Assembly: GCA_907165065.1 (NCBI GenBank) | Contig: OU015534.1 | Location: 13,585,686-13,649,685 of the forward strand | Direction of reading: 5' to 3' | DNA: 64,000 nt | Source of the DNA: Caprimulgus europaeus | Lineage: Eukaryota > Chordata > Aves > Caprimulgiformes > Caprimulgidae | In this document: positions 1 to 12,396 of the stretch, in pieces | How positions within the stretch are numbered: the stretch's first letter is position 1 | Layout of the letters: every line of letters begins with the position of its first letter | The notes under the pieces: model-generated | What the model was told of the DNA's origin: nothing | Databases searched by the model: none | What the model saw: the letters and a program-made list of their open reading frames with translations, nothing else | Program-made: the position numbers and the translations under genes

Positions 1-1130
1 TCCAGCCCAGCAATATTGAATAGATGTTTTTATCTTGAAATGTTTTGATTGAAGTGATATTCTCCCTGAATGTGGTGTTTTCTGCTCCTTCTGTCACCAG
101 ACTTCCTTTCCCAAAGGACTATATTGTATATGCTCTGGGGTATGTTGTTTATGACTGTAGATCTACTCTGAGAGAATAATAGTAGTTTTGTGAAAAAGGG
201 AAAGGTAGCAAGTCTGGTTAAACAAGAACTTATCCACTTCAAGAACAATTAGTACTTAATAAAAAGAAACAAGAAGAAAGGTTAGTTCTAACGGTTCCTT
301 GAGTGCCAGATCTGACATGGTTCAACATGAAACTAAAACCAAGTAATGTTAAACACTGGAAACTGCAAGGACACGCTTCATTTTCTGTCATGTTGTAAGG
401 AAGCTGAATGTGAATTTTTGCTCTTTTAAAGTGCCAGGCCATAATAATAATAATAATATTTGTTATCTGTTGATGAAGGCAGAGCTTCTGATAGTATTAC
501 AGCTAAATAAATATTGAAGTTTCTGTTAAGACTTCTGTAAAAGTTTTTTTTGAAATTACAGGATAGGATATAGGTAGCAAAACCACTATGTAAGTTGGAT
601 AATAACAATGGCAGGTAGATCATAGCTTTCATGGCTTGTGTCACATGTGTCTATCAAAAGTGAAAATAAGGACTTTGTGAAAGATCTTTGAAGTTATTTT
701 AAAGGGACTAGGTTTAAAAGCCAACATATTCTGGGAAGCCTGACTTTAAGCTTCTCAGTTAAAGTTGAGAAGACTTCTAATTCCTTTCATCACTTTGAAA
801 TTTGCTGAACTTTTTACATTTAATGTAAATTTTCTAAGGCATGAGTATTGCCTGAAGTGACATTTTAAAAAATAAATTAATAAAAAACCCCTGAAAACAA
901 TTGGGGATATCTAGAGTTGGAAAAATACTCAACTGGAAAAAAAAATAAAATCCTGTAATCACTTACTGTGCAGCTGTTACAAGAAGCAGTGAGGGAAAGG
1001 GAGGGGAGTGCAGGCAATTTTGCACGGAGCTGTTACCCTCTGAGAACTCGTAAAGTTTTCTTCAAGTTGGCAAGTATCTGCTAAATGCCTTGGCAATCAG
1101 TATTTTTTGATTTGCCTTGGGAATTGCGCA
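1..1130. other. AT-rich non-coding stretch, probable intron
   Basis: No coding exon, RNA gene or recognisable repeat could be supported here. The only distinct item is a short (ATA)6 microsatellite at 441-458. Because a terminal exon follows at 3042 on the plus strand, this stretch is best read as part of that gene's last intron; this is inference, since no upstream exon is visible in the window. Confidence 0.4.
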
Positions 1131-1334
1131 TCGCAAATGTTATTGTGTAAACATGCAGGTTCTGCACAGCTGTGCCGCCAAGGGGGTGCCGTCCCCTGTC
1201 TGTGTTATCTGCCTGGGGAAATGCGAACATGGACACTGGGTGATGGAGAAGACTGGCCAGCTGTAGTGTTTCTGTATGTATGAAACTAACGAAGCAGGGT
1301 TCAGGTTTGCACATCCATGTGTGGGGGTGGTACC

Positions 1335-1500
1335 ACTTGCGCGTGAAGGCGCGGAAGGCCGGCTCGCAGCTTGCTATGGGATTTGTGCCCGGTCATACAC
1401 GGCTGCTGGCACTAGGGGTCAGCACCGAGCCACCGAACACTGGCTCTCCCCGGCAGTGGCCATCCCGCCGGCTCCCCACAGCTCATTTCAATACATCCGG
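1335..1500. promoter_or_regulatory. small CpG-rich patch
   Basis: I count 14 CpG dinucleotides between 1321 and 1500, including clusters such as TTGCGCGTGAAGGCGCGG and CCCGCCGG, in a region otherwise nearly without CpG. The patch is also clearly more GC-rich than its flanks. It is too small for a classical CpG island. It could be an intronic enhancer, an alternative promoter or the remnant of a GC-rich insertion. Overlapping open frames of 75-82 codons have no recognisable protein features and are probably a by-product of the GC content. Confidence 0.35.
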
Positions 1501-1529
1501 TGAATCTGGGAAAGGGAATGTGCTTTAAT

Positions 1530-3041
1530 AAATATACTACATTAAATGTACCCCGGAACTGGTGATTACAGTTGAAAATACTTTTATTTGAGGCTGCTGC
1601 TTTTGCACGGTCGTGACATTCTGCCTCCTGCTTGACTGGGTTGAAAAGTGTCTTCATAATCTAAGTTTGGTGGATTTTGTTATCAAATTTGTAAATCTCA
1701 AACTATTTTTAAGGTAACATTTCATAATTTGGGAAGCTCAGTCTTTAAAGAAAATTGTGTTTGAAGTAACATTTTCTGTTAATTTAAGAGTTTATGATGG
1801 TTTCAACTAGGGCAGTAATATATATATTATAATATAATGCTGTGTCATCTTGTTTTATTACTGCTGTCCTTGTCATATGGCTCTTTCATATATCTGAATG
1901 AATTTGTGTTAAAACTGACTAAATTCCTTTCTTCCACTCTTTGTGCTGAAGCACTTGTCTAGATCTCTGTTGATGGCAACTTTTTTTTAATATCTTGAGT
2001 GAGTATATCTAGACAAGTTTGCTCTTATATCAGCTTGCACCGACCGCTCTTCTCCCTCCAACCCTCTCCCATTGTCTATATAGAGTAACTTCATATCCTG
2101 GTTCATATCCAGAAATCTGTGAAGTTTGAATTATACTCTATCTCATTACCTCCAGGATTGTTCTTCTGCAAGTACCTTCTTATGCCATGGTGTCAGGGGT
2201 TATAGGTTAGTGTTGATAGGACAAATGCTTGTCTTGTGCTTGTAAGGAACAAGAGTCCTGTGTTTAATGCCTGTTTCTCATCCAGACTCCTCTGAGTCAG
2301 TGCCCCAGGAACTTCCCAGGGGACACAAAGAATCGGTGCAACAGGGACAGGGTTTCTACTGGCAGGGAAACAGGTCTTGAGAGTCTTTGAGAACCACTAG
2401 TGATGCCCAGGAAGGTGGGTTACGCTTGAACTGTCTCAATCACAGCACTTTGTTTGTCAAGATTTACGTAAATTTTCATTGGACTGCTTTGTGTAGTTTG
2501 GCACACTTCGATTCTGTTTGGAGCCTGATGTCTGAACATAGTTAAAACCAAAGTGTCAAATTCCTTCAGAATTACTGTTGCTGATGTCTAAAATGTGGAA
2601 TATGGTTCAAGTTTGTTCACAGCTTGTTACAAGTTTGCATAACAGCAAACAGTGTTTGCCAGAAGTTCATAACTGTCAATTTCAAACTGTTGAAAACTGA
2701 CCTGAGCTGAGTTTCAGGTCAACAAAATAATAATAATAAATACATTTAATAAAACTTTGGAACAGGGGAAGTTTCTTTTCCTTTTTAACAGAGAGATTTT
2801 GCCATGTCAATACAAAACAGTGCATGCAGTAGATGGCAGACTGTCCCAGGGAAAGGTGGGCTTGCGTGGCTTCAGAACTTCCTTCCCCTTCTTAGGCACT
2901 GTAATACCCGTAGGGAAGCTTTACATTTCCCTAAGCTGACCTTACCTGGTTTTGAAAATAGACATTCAAAAACTGTCTTGGCCTTATATGTTAGCTGTCA
3001 CTTTCGTGAGAATGACATTATTTTGTTTTGTTGCTTTTTAG
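1530..3041 (+). other. probable 3' part of last intron
   Basis: No coding sequence is supported. The stretch ends in a polypyrimidine-rich run (TTTTGTTTTGTTGCTTTTTAG, AG at 3040-3041) that makes a good splice acceptor for the exon starting at 3042. A few TAA-rich simple repeats lie near 2726-2740. The 130-codon open frame that begins at 2804 is intronic until 3041; only its last 50 codons look like protein. Confidence 0.5.
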
Positions 3042-3196
3042 CTGCAACGATGGTGGAAGCTGGAAGAGACAAGAAAAACCCAGATGAATTTGCAGTGGCA
3101 TTGGATGAAACTCTTGGAGACTTTGCATTTCCAGATGAGTTTGTCTTTGATGTATGGGGAGCAATAGGTGATGCTAAGCAAGGACGACTGGAATGA
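3042..3196 (+). CDS. terminal coding exon of an unidentified plus-strand gene (partial)
   Basis: The exon starts after a strong acceptor (T-rich run, then TTTTTAG at 3035-3041). It begins with two bases of a split codon (phase 1 intron), encodes 50 residues and ends in TGA at 3194-3196. The peptide starts ATMVEAGRDKKNPDEF and ends FDVWGAIGDAKQGRLE. It is acidic, with an aromatic stretch (GDFAFPDEFVFDVWG), and has no membrane segment, signal peptide or low-complexity run. The composition is protein-like and the frame ends cleanly before an AT-rich 3'UTR. The rest of the gene must lie to the left of the window, because no matching upstream exon was found in 1-3041. I do not recognise the family, so no function is offered. 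An alternative is a spurious open frame next to a chance acceptor, which I think less likely. Confidence 0.6.
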
Positions 3197-3905
3197 GGAC
3201 TGTGCAGTTTATCAATCTCTATTTGAAAATACAGATTTTTTTTCAAATACATGCATCAGAATTTTAATACTTTTATTGATATGAATCCAGGGTGCTCTGT
3301 ATAAGTATTTTTGTCTGAATCTTTTGTAAAGCAAGGTTTCTAATAGAAATATGAAGATAACCCCAAACTTCTGACAACTGCACATTTAAAACACATATAA
3401 TTTACATGTAGAAATCACTTTTAGAAGTGCATCCAGTAGATATATTTATACAGACATTTAATGAAAATTTGGTATTTTTAAATTGTACATACACTTTGAT
3501 ATCAGTATTCCAAAGAGTGTTAGACGTATGCAACAAAGGGTTTGAATTATTTTATCCCTTCTTTAGAAGGGTTTATAAATTTGTTGAAAAAATACCTAGC
3601 TACATGCTGCAGTTCCCTGGTCTTCTGTTGTCCTTATGTATTCATGTACACAAAGAGCTATGGAAAATCTAAAGCCTTAGGTTTTCTTACAGTTTGGCCT
3701 GGATGTAGTCTTTTCTATAGACAGAGCTGGGAAGAAGCTACCCTGTTTCTGAAGAACCTAAGTTCAGGAAAAAAAAAATAATACCTCTCAGCCATGAGAA
3801 CTAAGGTCTTTGAATGAGAAAGACTTGCTTTCATTTCATTTGAGTCATAATACACAGTTTCTGGGTATTACTGAGATGAATAAATATAGAAGAAATGCTT
3901 AAAAC
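3197..3905 (+). other. probable 3' untranslated region
   Basis: This AT-rich stretch follows the stop codon of the terminal exon, has no further coding signal, and contains a canonical poly(A) signal near its end. The true end of the transcript is inferred from that signal, about 20 bases downstream; longer forms are possible. Confidence 0.4.
3879..3884 (+). terminator. candidate polyadenylation signal AATAAA
   Basis: AATAAA lies in GAGATGAATAAATATAGAAG, about 680 bases after the stop codon of the exon at 3042-3196, and is followed by a TG/T-containing stretch (GTGGCTGCTTTATT). It is the first canonical hexamer I see downstream of the stop. ATTAAA variants occur further on, for example near 4236. 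Confidence 0.4.
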
Positions 3906-4792
3906 CAGGAAGTGGCTGCTTTATTCAGATGCCATATTATTCCAATAGCAACTGCATAGGAAGAAACAAATGTTATTTTTTATTACTATTGTTGTATTTG
4001 AATAATATCTGTGATCTGGCACAGGAGACTATAGTGTAAGACTAAGTGCTTAATTGATCCTTGCATATGCTGAATGATTTGCTGACATCCTATGGAGCTC
4101 CCCTCTTGTCTGTTTTTTTCAACATGGCAACATAGGAGAGACATTGAAGGTGTTCATACTTGGAAGATATTATTGTAAAGTCAGAAACAATCACAGTTTG
4201 GATGAAAATTCATGCATAAACCCTGAAAAATACATTAAATTAATTTCAGATGTTGGGATTTCCATTATGTTGTACATAAACATATCTTAACTGATAAACT
4301 GATACTAGTAAATATCAGATTGTTCAAAATTAACTATCTCTTTAACACATCTCTTATGCCTGCATTTATCCTTCTGTTCATTCTGTATTTAATGAAGAGC
4401 AATGTAATAAGTTTTGGTTTTACTCATAACGAGATTCTTTTTCAGTTTTTGCTGTGCTTAGTCTTAATTAAGACAGATATTTACTCATTTGTTTAGAAAA
4501 AGCTACTTTCAAGTGATTATTATAGCCAAATAACACATCATGAGTGTCCTTGAAAATGAAATTGAACAAGACTGTGGGGCCTGACCTGGGAAGGTGTCAT
4601 AGTTTTTTACTATTTTTATATTTGCAAAAGCATATAAAATAATAGCTATTACAAAAGGTTTTTCTAAATCACTGCTTAGTTATTTTCTTCTGGGGAAAAT
4701 GTCTTTCGCTGTCTTGCAGAGAGCTCTTTAAAATAAAGACTATGCCAATAATTTTACATGTTCTATGTAAATTATTTTTTTTTTCTAAAACC
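3906..4792. other. AT-rich intergenic stretch
   Basis: No coding sequence, RNA gene or repeat recognised. It ends in a T-rich run (about 4771-4783) just before the truncated start of the first CR1 copy. Confidence 0.4.
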
Positions 4793-5433
4793 ATGAGCCA
4801 GCAATGTGCACTTGCAGCCCAGAGGGCCAATAACCGTATCCTGGGCTGCATCAAGAGAAGCGTGGCCAGCAGGTCGAGGGAGGCGATTCTCCCCCTCTAC
4901 TCTGCTCTGGCAAGGCCCCACCTGGAGTACTGCGTCCAGTTCTGGAACCCCCAACACAAGAAAGACATGGATCAGTTGGAACGAGTCCAGAGGAGGCCAC
5001 GAGGATGATCCGAGGGCTGGAGCACCTCTCCTATGAGGACAGGCTGAAAGCGTTGGGGCTGTTCAGCCTGGAGAAGAGACGGCTCCGGGGAGAGCTAATA
5101 GCAGCCTTCCAATACCTGAAGGGGCCTACAGGAAAGCTGGGGAAGGACTTTTCATAAGGGCAGTTAATGACAGGACAAGGGGGAATGGCTTTAAGCTAAT
5201 AGAGGGTAGGTTTAGATTGGATATTAGAAAGAAATTCTTCACTGTGTGGGTGGTGAGACACTGGGACAGGTTGCCCAGGGAAGTTGTGGATGCCCCCTCC
5301 GTGGAAGTGTTCAAGGCCAGGGTGGATGAGGCTTTGAGCAACCTGGTCTAGTGGAAGGTGTCCCTGCTCACGGCAGGGGGGTTGGAACTAGGTGATCTTT
5401 AAGGTCCCTTCCAGCCCAAACCATTCTATGATA
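4793..5433 (+). mobile_element. CR1 LINE, 5'-truncated, 3' end of ORF2 plus tail
   Basis: The sequence starts at GAGCCAGCAATGTGC, a standard internal point of avian CR1, and runs through the segment coding for the C-terminal part of the reverse-transcriptase protein. Visible peptides are [20 protein letters not shown] and [21 protein letters not shown] 1-2 base indel near 4996 shifts the frame and the protein then continues in other frames. It closes with AAGGTCCCTTCCAGCCC and ATTCTATGAT, the usual CR1 3' end. The copy is dead: it is truncated and frameshifted, with no promoter. The sequence differs from the copies at 9195 and 32240, so it belongs to another subfamily. Confidence 0.95.
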
Positions 5434-8400
5434 CTTTAAAGTACTCAAGAGGTCCTCATTCTCTTTACTAAACTCCACTAAGTCTTTTGCACATGTTACA
5501 ATAAGTGAATGTGTTTTCTAGTTATGAAATATTACATGAAATCTTATAAATACTGTTCAGTGGTCTTTTAATGGGTATAATCTCAATTTTTATAAATGCT
5601 GTTGTGAATATTTGCTCTTGTATCTCTGATTTAAGGAAAAGCTTTCACATAATATAGATATTCCTTTCTGTAAAATGAGTAGTATAGAGCAGCATAGAGG
5701 TCATATATTTTATTGTATCTAAAAAATTTCTCTTCATTTTACTAGTGCCTCATATCACTAGTGTGGGATGAAATGTGTGTGCATCTTCAAACAGGTGTGA
5801 TAATTAACAATTTCTATATGTAGCAATACATGAAAATAGAAAAATCTAGGCTATTCTCAAGTTATGAGAAGTAAAATGTATAATTTTACAAGAAAATTTG
5901 AGTTTTAGTAAAATTTAAAGATAAAATTAAAGAAAGCTTGTAAGAGGGTGGTTAAATTTTATACATCCCATTACTCAGCTGGGGCCATGAGGAGGTATTA
6001 TTCTGAGAAAGGTGTGTAATTTTAGGACAGAGCACAAGCTGCGTAGCGTTTCTCTGTATTTACTAATTGCAAGTCTGAGCCCACAATCTTCTATTGCAGT
6101 TGAGCACGGTCTTGCACAGGGCTGCTCTAACTAATGTGCTCTTGGTAATGAAGTATTAAAGTATCATGAGCCATTGTGGGTATCATTTATTCTTTGGACT
6201 TCTTTTAGTTGAAAAGGAAAAATGAAAAGTCAAGAATTCCCTGTTGGTTTAAAATTGTTTTATGTAAAACTCGAATATCAAATTCAATTAAAGTTGAGAA
6301 TTCCTCTTAAACAGCAGAAAAAAAGAAGTATTATGGAAGAGATGTACTATAAAATAATACATGAAATGTTACCTGTATCAGATAACCCCTCATGTGTTTT
6401 GGCTGTTCATTTTATTTTGAGAAATGATTGTTGTTCAATCAATTTATCCTCAGAGAATAATTTGTCTCATTACAGTGATAAAATAGCAAGATAAAAATAA
6501 ACTCTGAAGCTCTAATTCTACACGGAGCTGTCTCTTATCATAGCAGCCTGTCTTTGTGGAGTTTATTTCAGAGCTAAGATTTAAACAGTCATTGCAATTT
6601 TACTAGCATTTACTGCAATAAAATATGTAGAGATATCTTAATAATTTTTCTGAGTTCTCATTTACACATATGTTATTTTCAGCACATGAGACATAATGGT
6701 GCCATTACCCAATTTAGTAGATTGTTTGCATTTTCCAGCTATGCATGTATGAGTTGTCACATGAAAACATTACGTTATAAAGTACGATAAATGCTTCTTG
6801 CTCTTTGTAATGGTTTGGGTAGTAAATTAATGTTATTTAACTAGTGAAATACAGCCTGTGGATCCCTTTTAAAACCTAGTCAATAAAGACACTAAAGCCT
6901 TTGCATGCTTTGTAGGGTAAAAATGTCATTAAATGTCACTACAGAAATATCCCAAATTCATTTGAAGTAGTAGGTCTAGTTAACAGAAGTTAACTAGAGT
7001 TAGTTCAGATCAGAGTAGGATTATAAATAACTTGTGTGTGTTGTAGGTGGAAGTGAGTGTTGGTGAATAGTCCTCTCAAAATCTGGGGTGGAATGAGACA
7101 AGGTAGTAACTCATCCTGAATGCTGTTCTACAAGTAACTGATTCCTTATTCTTATAATTTGGTGGCCAGTTTGCAGGGAGCTGGCAGATATGTGCAATTG
7201 TTCATGCCCTTTCTTCCAGAGGTACTGCTATATTCAAGATAATGGAAAATAACTACTATTTTTCTTTGTAAGCAATAGTCTTTAAAAGATGCAACAAGGA
7301 GATTTAATGCAATCTGGTGTTCATGAAGTTCTGAGCTCATAATCTTAAAAATATGGTGAGGGATGAATATTTCACACTTTTAAAGGAACTAATTTTGCAA
7401 ATTACAGATACATCTTCTGCAACACCTTTAGTATGCCAGGTGTTGCTTCAGTTAGATTTGATTTTATGCAACCCTATTCATAGTACAGTTAATATTCAAA
7501 TATACATTAATATAACCAGTGTGTTTGGGACAATCTCATTTGCTGTTCAAATTTGCACTTTGATTTGAATAATGGTTATATTGTTATTTCTGTTTCTGAT
7601 TTTTTCACAATTTGTCTTTTTGATTTTTTCTTGAGATAAACTTAAACCTGTGGAAATGTTGTCCTTTGTATTTCAGAGTGAAATATTAAAGTTAAGCTAA
7701 TTTATAACATTTAGTTAAGAAAAAGGTATCGGGCAAGATATAACACAGGATATAAAGTTTTTAAAGTGCTGTCTGTGATGACAAAAAAGCAAATTGTAGA
7801 TTTTTTTTTTTCTGCTTTTTAATGTGAACTACTTTTTAAATTGCACATTGTTTTTCATGAAAAGAGCCCTGAGAATTTCTATTCCAAAGTCTGAATACTG
7901 TAGTAAAATGATATATTACTCTTGGTTTTCTTTCTGCCAGGAGATATTTCAGAACAATTAGGAGTCAGGGTGTTGACTATTTGCCCTTTTGAAATCAAAC
8001 ACGTGTTTGCCATGAACTTCAGAACTCAACTCTAACAGTAACAGCTTAATCTGAAATTTATATTCAGTATTGTTTTTCTTTTCAATTCTCCAACTCGCTA
8101 TGTTTGTAAGGCATTTTACCTTTAGATGTTGTTATACTTTGAAAGATCTGTTATTTAGTTTATGAAAATATGAACAAATTTACAGGCTTGGAAGTCAAAA
8201 ATAGGGAAAATCCTCAGCATTTCTTGAAGATACTTGTAAACAGTAACAGTCTTGGGGTGGCAAAAACACGCAGCCTGCAGTACAGACTTTGTCCTCAGCA
8301 AAGGTATATTCAGTGTGTGAGATTCGGGAAATGACAACTAAAAAGAAAAAAAATTGAGACAGCATAAATTTAAAGAAAATACCTCTTTCTTTATTCAGAG

Positions 8401-9194
8401 ACATGCAGTGGTTTAAATTGAACAACAGAAGGTCTGAGACTGAACAGAAGGAACCTTCTGATGTGTTTAGGCTGCCCTATCTCTCTGCTACTGTTGCTTG
8501 TACACAGAGCGGTTGGGAACAGCTTTTTCAGTTTTCTCTCAATGATGGCAGTCCTTACTCAAATCTCTACTGCTATGTTGGAAAAAGGTAGCTGTTGGTT
8601 TTGTAGCTGAATCATTAGTCTGTGGGGTTCTCTCAGTTCCCTGAGAACTAAGGCAGATTTTCAAATTGTCATAAACTTATTTTTACTATGTAGTAATATC
8701 TACTTTTCTTTGAAATAAAAGGGTATCTGGCAGTTCTACTTTGTAGTCATTACTGCAGTGCTTCTGCTGCAGTGACCTGTGTGCAGGATGGTGAAGAGTA
8801 ACAGAGAAAATTATATCTGGTAAAATCTTTTGCCTGGAAATCGTGCCAAAACAATCACCAGATAGTAAGAATGCTTTGTAAATTATTAGGAAATCATTAC
8901 TGTTGAAAAAAGAGTAACTGCTATTCAGAAGTTCAACAGGTAACTCCAGCTTGTGGCATAAGGTAGAAGTTTTCCAAGAGCTCAGATGAAGAACATGACT
9001 GAGCACAGGAACAAATCTAAACATTTCTTCCCAAATCTTCATCTCACTTCCTTTAATCTTGCTATCCTAGTCATGTTTTCAGGGTGTGGTTTCTGGAACT
9101 TGATAAATAAAACTGTGTGTAAAGCACAGGAGCTCACAACAGGGCAGACAGGGTGGTGGATCAGAAAAAGAAAGTGAGCTTCTTCACAAAGGAC
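5434..9194. other. AT-rich intergenic stretch, no gene recognised
   Basis: No exon with supportable splice sites, no RNA gene and no known repeat was identified. Open frames present (for example a plus frame at 6222-6494 and a minus frame at 8686-9042, 118 codons) lack protein-like composition and any motif and are taken as chance. Confidence 0.4.
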
Positions 9195-9787
9195 GAAGTG
9201 TGCCCAGGTGGCCAAGAAAGCCGGTAGCATTCTGGCTTGTATCGAGAATAGTGTGGCCAGCAGGACTAGGGAACTGATTGTTGACCTGTACTCGGCACTG
9301 GTGAGGTCACACCTCAAGTGCTGTGTTCAGTTTTGGTCCTCTCACTACAGGAAAGACACTGAGCTGCTGAAGTGTGTCCAAAGAAGGGCAATGAAGCTGG
9401 TGAAGGGTCTGAAGCAGAAGTCTTATGAGGAGCAGCTGGAGGAACTGGGATTGTTTAGTCTGGAGAAGAGAAGGCTGAGGGGAGACCTTATTGCTCTCTA
9501 CAACTACCTGAAGGGAGGTTGTAGAGAGGTGGGTCTCAGTCTCTTCTTCCAAGTAACAAGTGATAGGACAAGTGGAAATGTCCTCAAGTTGCACCAGAGG
9601 AGGTTTAGATTGGATATTAGGAAAAAATTAATCACCGAAAGGATTGTCGAGCATTGGAACAGGCTGCCCAGGGATGTGGCTGAGTCACCATTCCTGGAGG
9701 TATTTAAAAGATATGCAGTGTTAGATTTATGGTTGGACTCAACGATCTTAAAGGTCTTTTCCAATCAAAGTGATTCTATGATTCTAA
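9195..9787 (+). mobile_element. CR1 LINE, 5'-truncated, long open C-terminal ORF2 fragment
   Basis: The copy begins near GACGAAGTGTGCCCAGGTGG and keeps an uninterrupted frame from 9208 to 9807. Visible CR1 ORF2 C-terminal peptides are [40 protein letters not shown] and [10 protein letters not shown], with [10 protein letters not shown] close to the end. About 45 bases normally found after the GGTATTTAAAAGA segment seem to be missing near 9715. It ends in AAAGGTCTTTTCCAATC and ATTCTATGATTCTA. The open frame lacks the endonuclease and reverse-transcriptase catalytic core, so it is not an active gene. It resembles the copy at 32240 more than the others, suggesting the same subfamily. Confidence 0.95.
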
Positions 9788-11026
9788 GTGCTATGCCATT
9801 GCAATTATGAGGATAATAATTTGTTGGTACACATGAAGAACCAGTCCTATGTTCCTTCTCTCCAGTTTCTTAATATACCCACCAGACTGACTGGGGTATT
9901 AAAAAAAGAGTAAAGATAGGAGAGCACTGGCTGGATACTTTAAAGCTTCTAACCTTTCCAGCTGCTAAGGGGGGTTGAGTCTATAGGTCAGACTAGAGCT
10001 AGTTCAAAGTAAATCCCTGACACAGGATTAGTGTGAATGTCAGGTACTTGGCCCCAGTGGTTTTGTTCAGCAGTCCTGCTTCTGTGGTTCCTTGACTGCT
10101 TGCCAAGATGGACCCACTATGCTACCCTGTTAATAGGAATGTGGGCTCATGAGTGTAGCATAGAACTGAATGTCTAATGACTTTTGTTTTAAATTAACTG
10201 TAATTTTTTTCTCTTTCAAAGGAGATATGTTTGTCTGAACCTAAAGGTTATGAACAACAGTCCCCAAAGCTTTTCTCTTGTGTTTCTCTAGCCATTGAGT
10301 GTCTGAGCTTTTCATAGAGATAGAAGAATGAAAACAAGGTTCACTATAATATTCTAATTTTTGGTTACTAGATATGTTTTATATTGACTTGTTTTTTCCT
10401 GTCTTCTTTTGGGATGAATAGTTAAATACTTCATTATTAATGTTTCATTTTTGAGCATGAAGTGCATTTATTAACCACCTAAAAGAAATAAGGTACTTGA
10501 ATTTCAGATGAGCTCTAATTGAAGAAACACATTGCACCACAATACTTGGCAATATCTAAGAATGCAAGTTTCTGCTTACTAAAAAGATTGTTTTATTAAG
10601 TATTCCCAAATCTTTTTCTTTGTCCTTTTAATAAGGAAATAAGTTTACAGAATGGTGAACAGCCAGGGAGGAAAACTTTTAGCTTAGTGGAAAAAGCTTT
10701 TAATGACAGACTTACGGTTACAAGTTGTGCTTGTAACACAGACGATCTAACAATGATTTGTCTAATCCTTTCACTTGACAACTCTTCCAGTAAAGGCACC
10801 GATTTGTACTTCATACATATGAACTCTCTCTGGCTTGAAATGGGAAAGAAAGAGTGGTAAATCCTTTACAAGTCATATTCTCCAGACATTCATAATATTG
10901 AAATCTCTGTCAAAACCCTTCACACGTGCTTTCCAAACATCCTTGTTTTCACACTGTGGATTTGGTTTCCGGTGAGTATTTTTACAAATAATTTTAGTGG
11001 CTGAGCTTAAGTTTTGAGACTAATAA

Positions 11027-11057
<31 letters not shown>

Positions 11058-11664
11058 CCACTATCTCTAGGTGAGCCAAATTTTTAATTATCAGACACAA
11101 ACTGATCAACAGAATGACATAAATTTCAGGTCTGGAGAGAATACCTGAAATCCCTGATGAATGTTTGTCATTAGCATGAACAAACTTGGTACTGAACTAA
11201 TTCTAATTATAGGACTACAAAAGTAGAATTTGACCTTGTTATTTCTATGTTAACAAAACAAAATAGCATGTTGTTTCATGGTTATTATGTTTTCTTTATC
11301 TATAAAGTGAACCAGGAAAGAAAAGAACCAACTGGGATCAAAGTAAAAGTTGTAAAGTTACAAGTATGACCTCTTTCCAGGACCAAAAGCACTGTGAATT
11401 GAGGTGAAGTTCTAGATAAACATGATGCCAGTACAAATACTTTCTCATTTGGTAAAGAATGATGTAATACTTACCTTCCAATATCACAGAGAAGTGAATA
11501 TAACTTTAATGTTACTTATATGTTAAAATATAGTGAACTGTGTGCTACCTATTCAGTGTGCAAATTTCTTGGCTGGAGTGAATGCCACTAAAGAAAGATT
11601 AATGAAACTCAGTTCAGGTTGTTGGTTTGGTCCATAAGGTCTTTGGCACAAAGAATAGGCTTAG
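9788..11664. other. AT-rich intergenic stretch
   Basis: No gene recognised. The main landmark is an uninterrupted run of 28 T at 11030-11057, which could be a poly(A) tail of a minus-strand insertion or simple slippage. No retroposed sequence is recognisable on the left of it. Confidence 0.4.
11030..11057. repeat. homopolymer T28
   Basis: Twenty-eight consecutive T residues follow TAATAAGCC and precede CCACTATCTCTAGG. It is the longest homopolymer in the window; its length is likely to be polymorphic or subject to sequencing error. Confidence 0.9.
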
Positions 11665-12020
11665 GTTAATGAGATTGCTGATGACACAAACTGGGAAAGA
11701 CGACATGACTAAAAAGAATAGTGGACTATTATCCAAGAAGATGGCCTTTAAAACTTGACTAATAGAATTTTAATAGTTTAAAATGAAAGGTCATAACTTC
11801 AGGGACTAATAACTGAGGGAAGTTCTTCATTTGAGAAGATAGATGAAAAATACCTTGATGCACTAGTCATTCATAGAATGACTGAAAGGGCTGCATCTGG
11901 GGAAAAAATTATTGTGGTGAGCATCACAGGGAGGAAATCCAGGAGAAGCTGGGAGGTAATGTTATCCAGGGCAATGGTGAGATTTTTATTTGCAATGATG
12001 TGCTCAGTGCAGGCTTCCCC
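11665..12020 (+). mobile_element. degraded ancient CR1-like LINE fragment
   Basis: Several blocks fall in the order expected for the central-to-3' part of CR1 ORF2. GATTGCTGATGACACAAACT at 11673 matches the ADDT-type codons that precede GG in CR1. AGGTCATAACTTCAGGGACT followed by AATAAC at 11789-11814 matches the KVMHLG-type block. GTGAGATTTTTATTTGCAAT then GATGTGCTCAGTGCAGG near 11979-12013 matches the block normally reading roughly GTGAGGCCTCATCTGGAATACTG. Between blocks it is heavily mutated and every frame is broken. It is much older than the copies at 4793, 9195, 32240 and 35454. The call rests on remembered consensus, so the boundaries are approximate. Confidence 0.55.
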
Positions 12021-12391
12021 TGTTTGTTGAAGCATTGGATAGATTTAGAAAAAGGGTTTATCTAGGTGATCACAAGAATCTTTAAAGATCAGACTGGAGA
12101 AGCTGCTTTCCTTGGCTCAGTAAAAACAACAAAGTGTGCTGGGGTGGCAAAAATCTTGAAGATAGAAGAGTTCCTCAAGCTAACCAATTGCATTGCCAAA
12201 AGCAGGGGTACATATTATGTGGCCATGAACTGCCTTCAGTCTGGAAACACTAAGGAGAATTTCTAACCACAAATGGAACACTGCAATGGAAGAGTATGGG
12301 GACAAAAAACAGGCTGCTTTTAGGGCAGAACTTTAACCTTCTGGAGAGAGATTATATGATACTGTTGCTGCAATACTGGCAAACTAGATGT

Positions 12392-12396
12392 GATCC
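12392..12396. repeat. left target-site duplication (GATCC)
   Basis: GATCC directly precedes the LTR end TGTGGTGGG and is repeated exactly at 13552-13556 directly after the other LTR end. A 5-bp duplication is typical of ERVL (class III) integration. Confidence 0.8.

Noticed and set aside
2804-3041. Extension of the terminal exon frame upstream to an ATG at 2804
   Set aside because: The upstream part is low in coding character and is separated from the protein-like part by a strong splice acceptor; it is read as intron.
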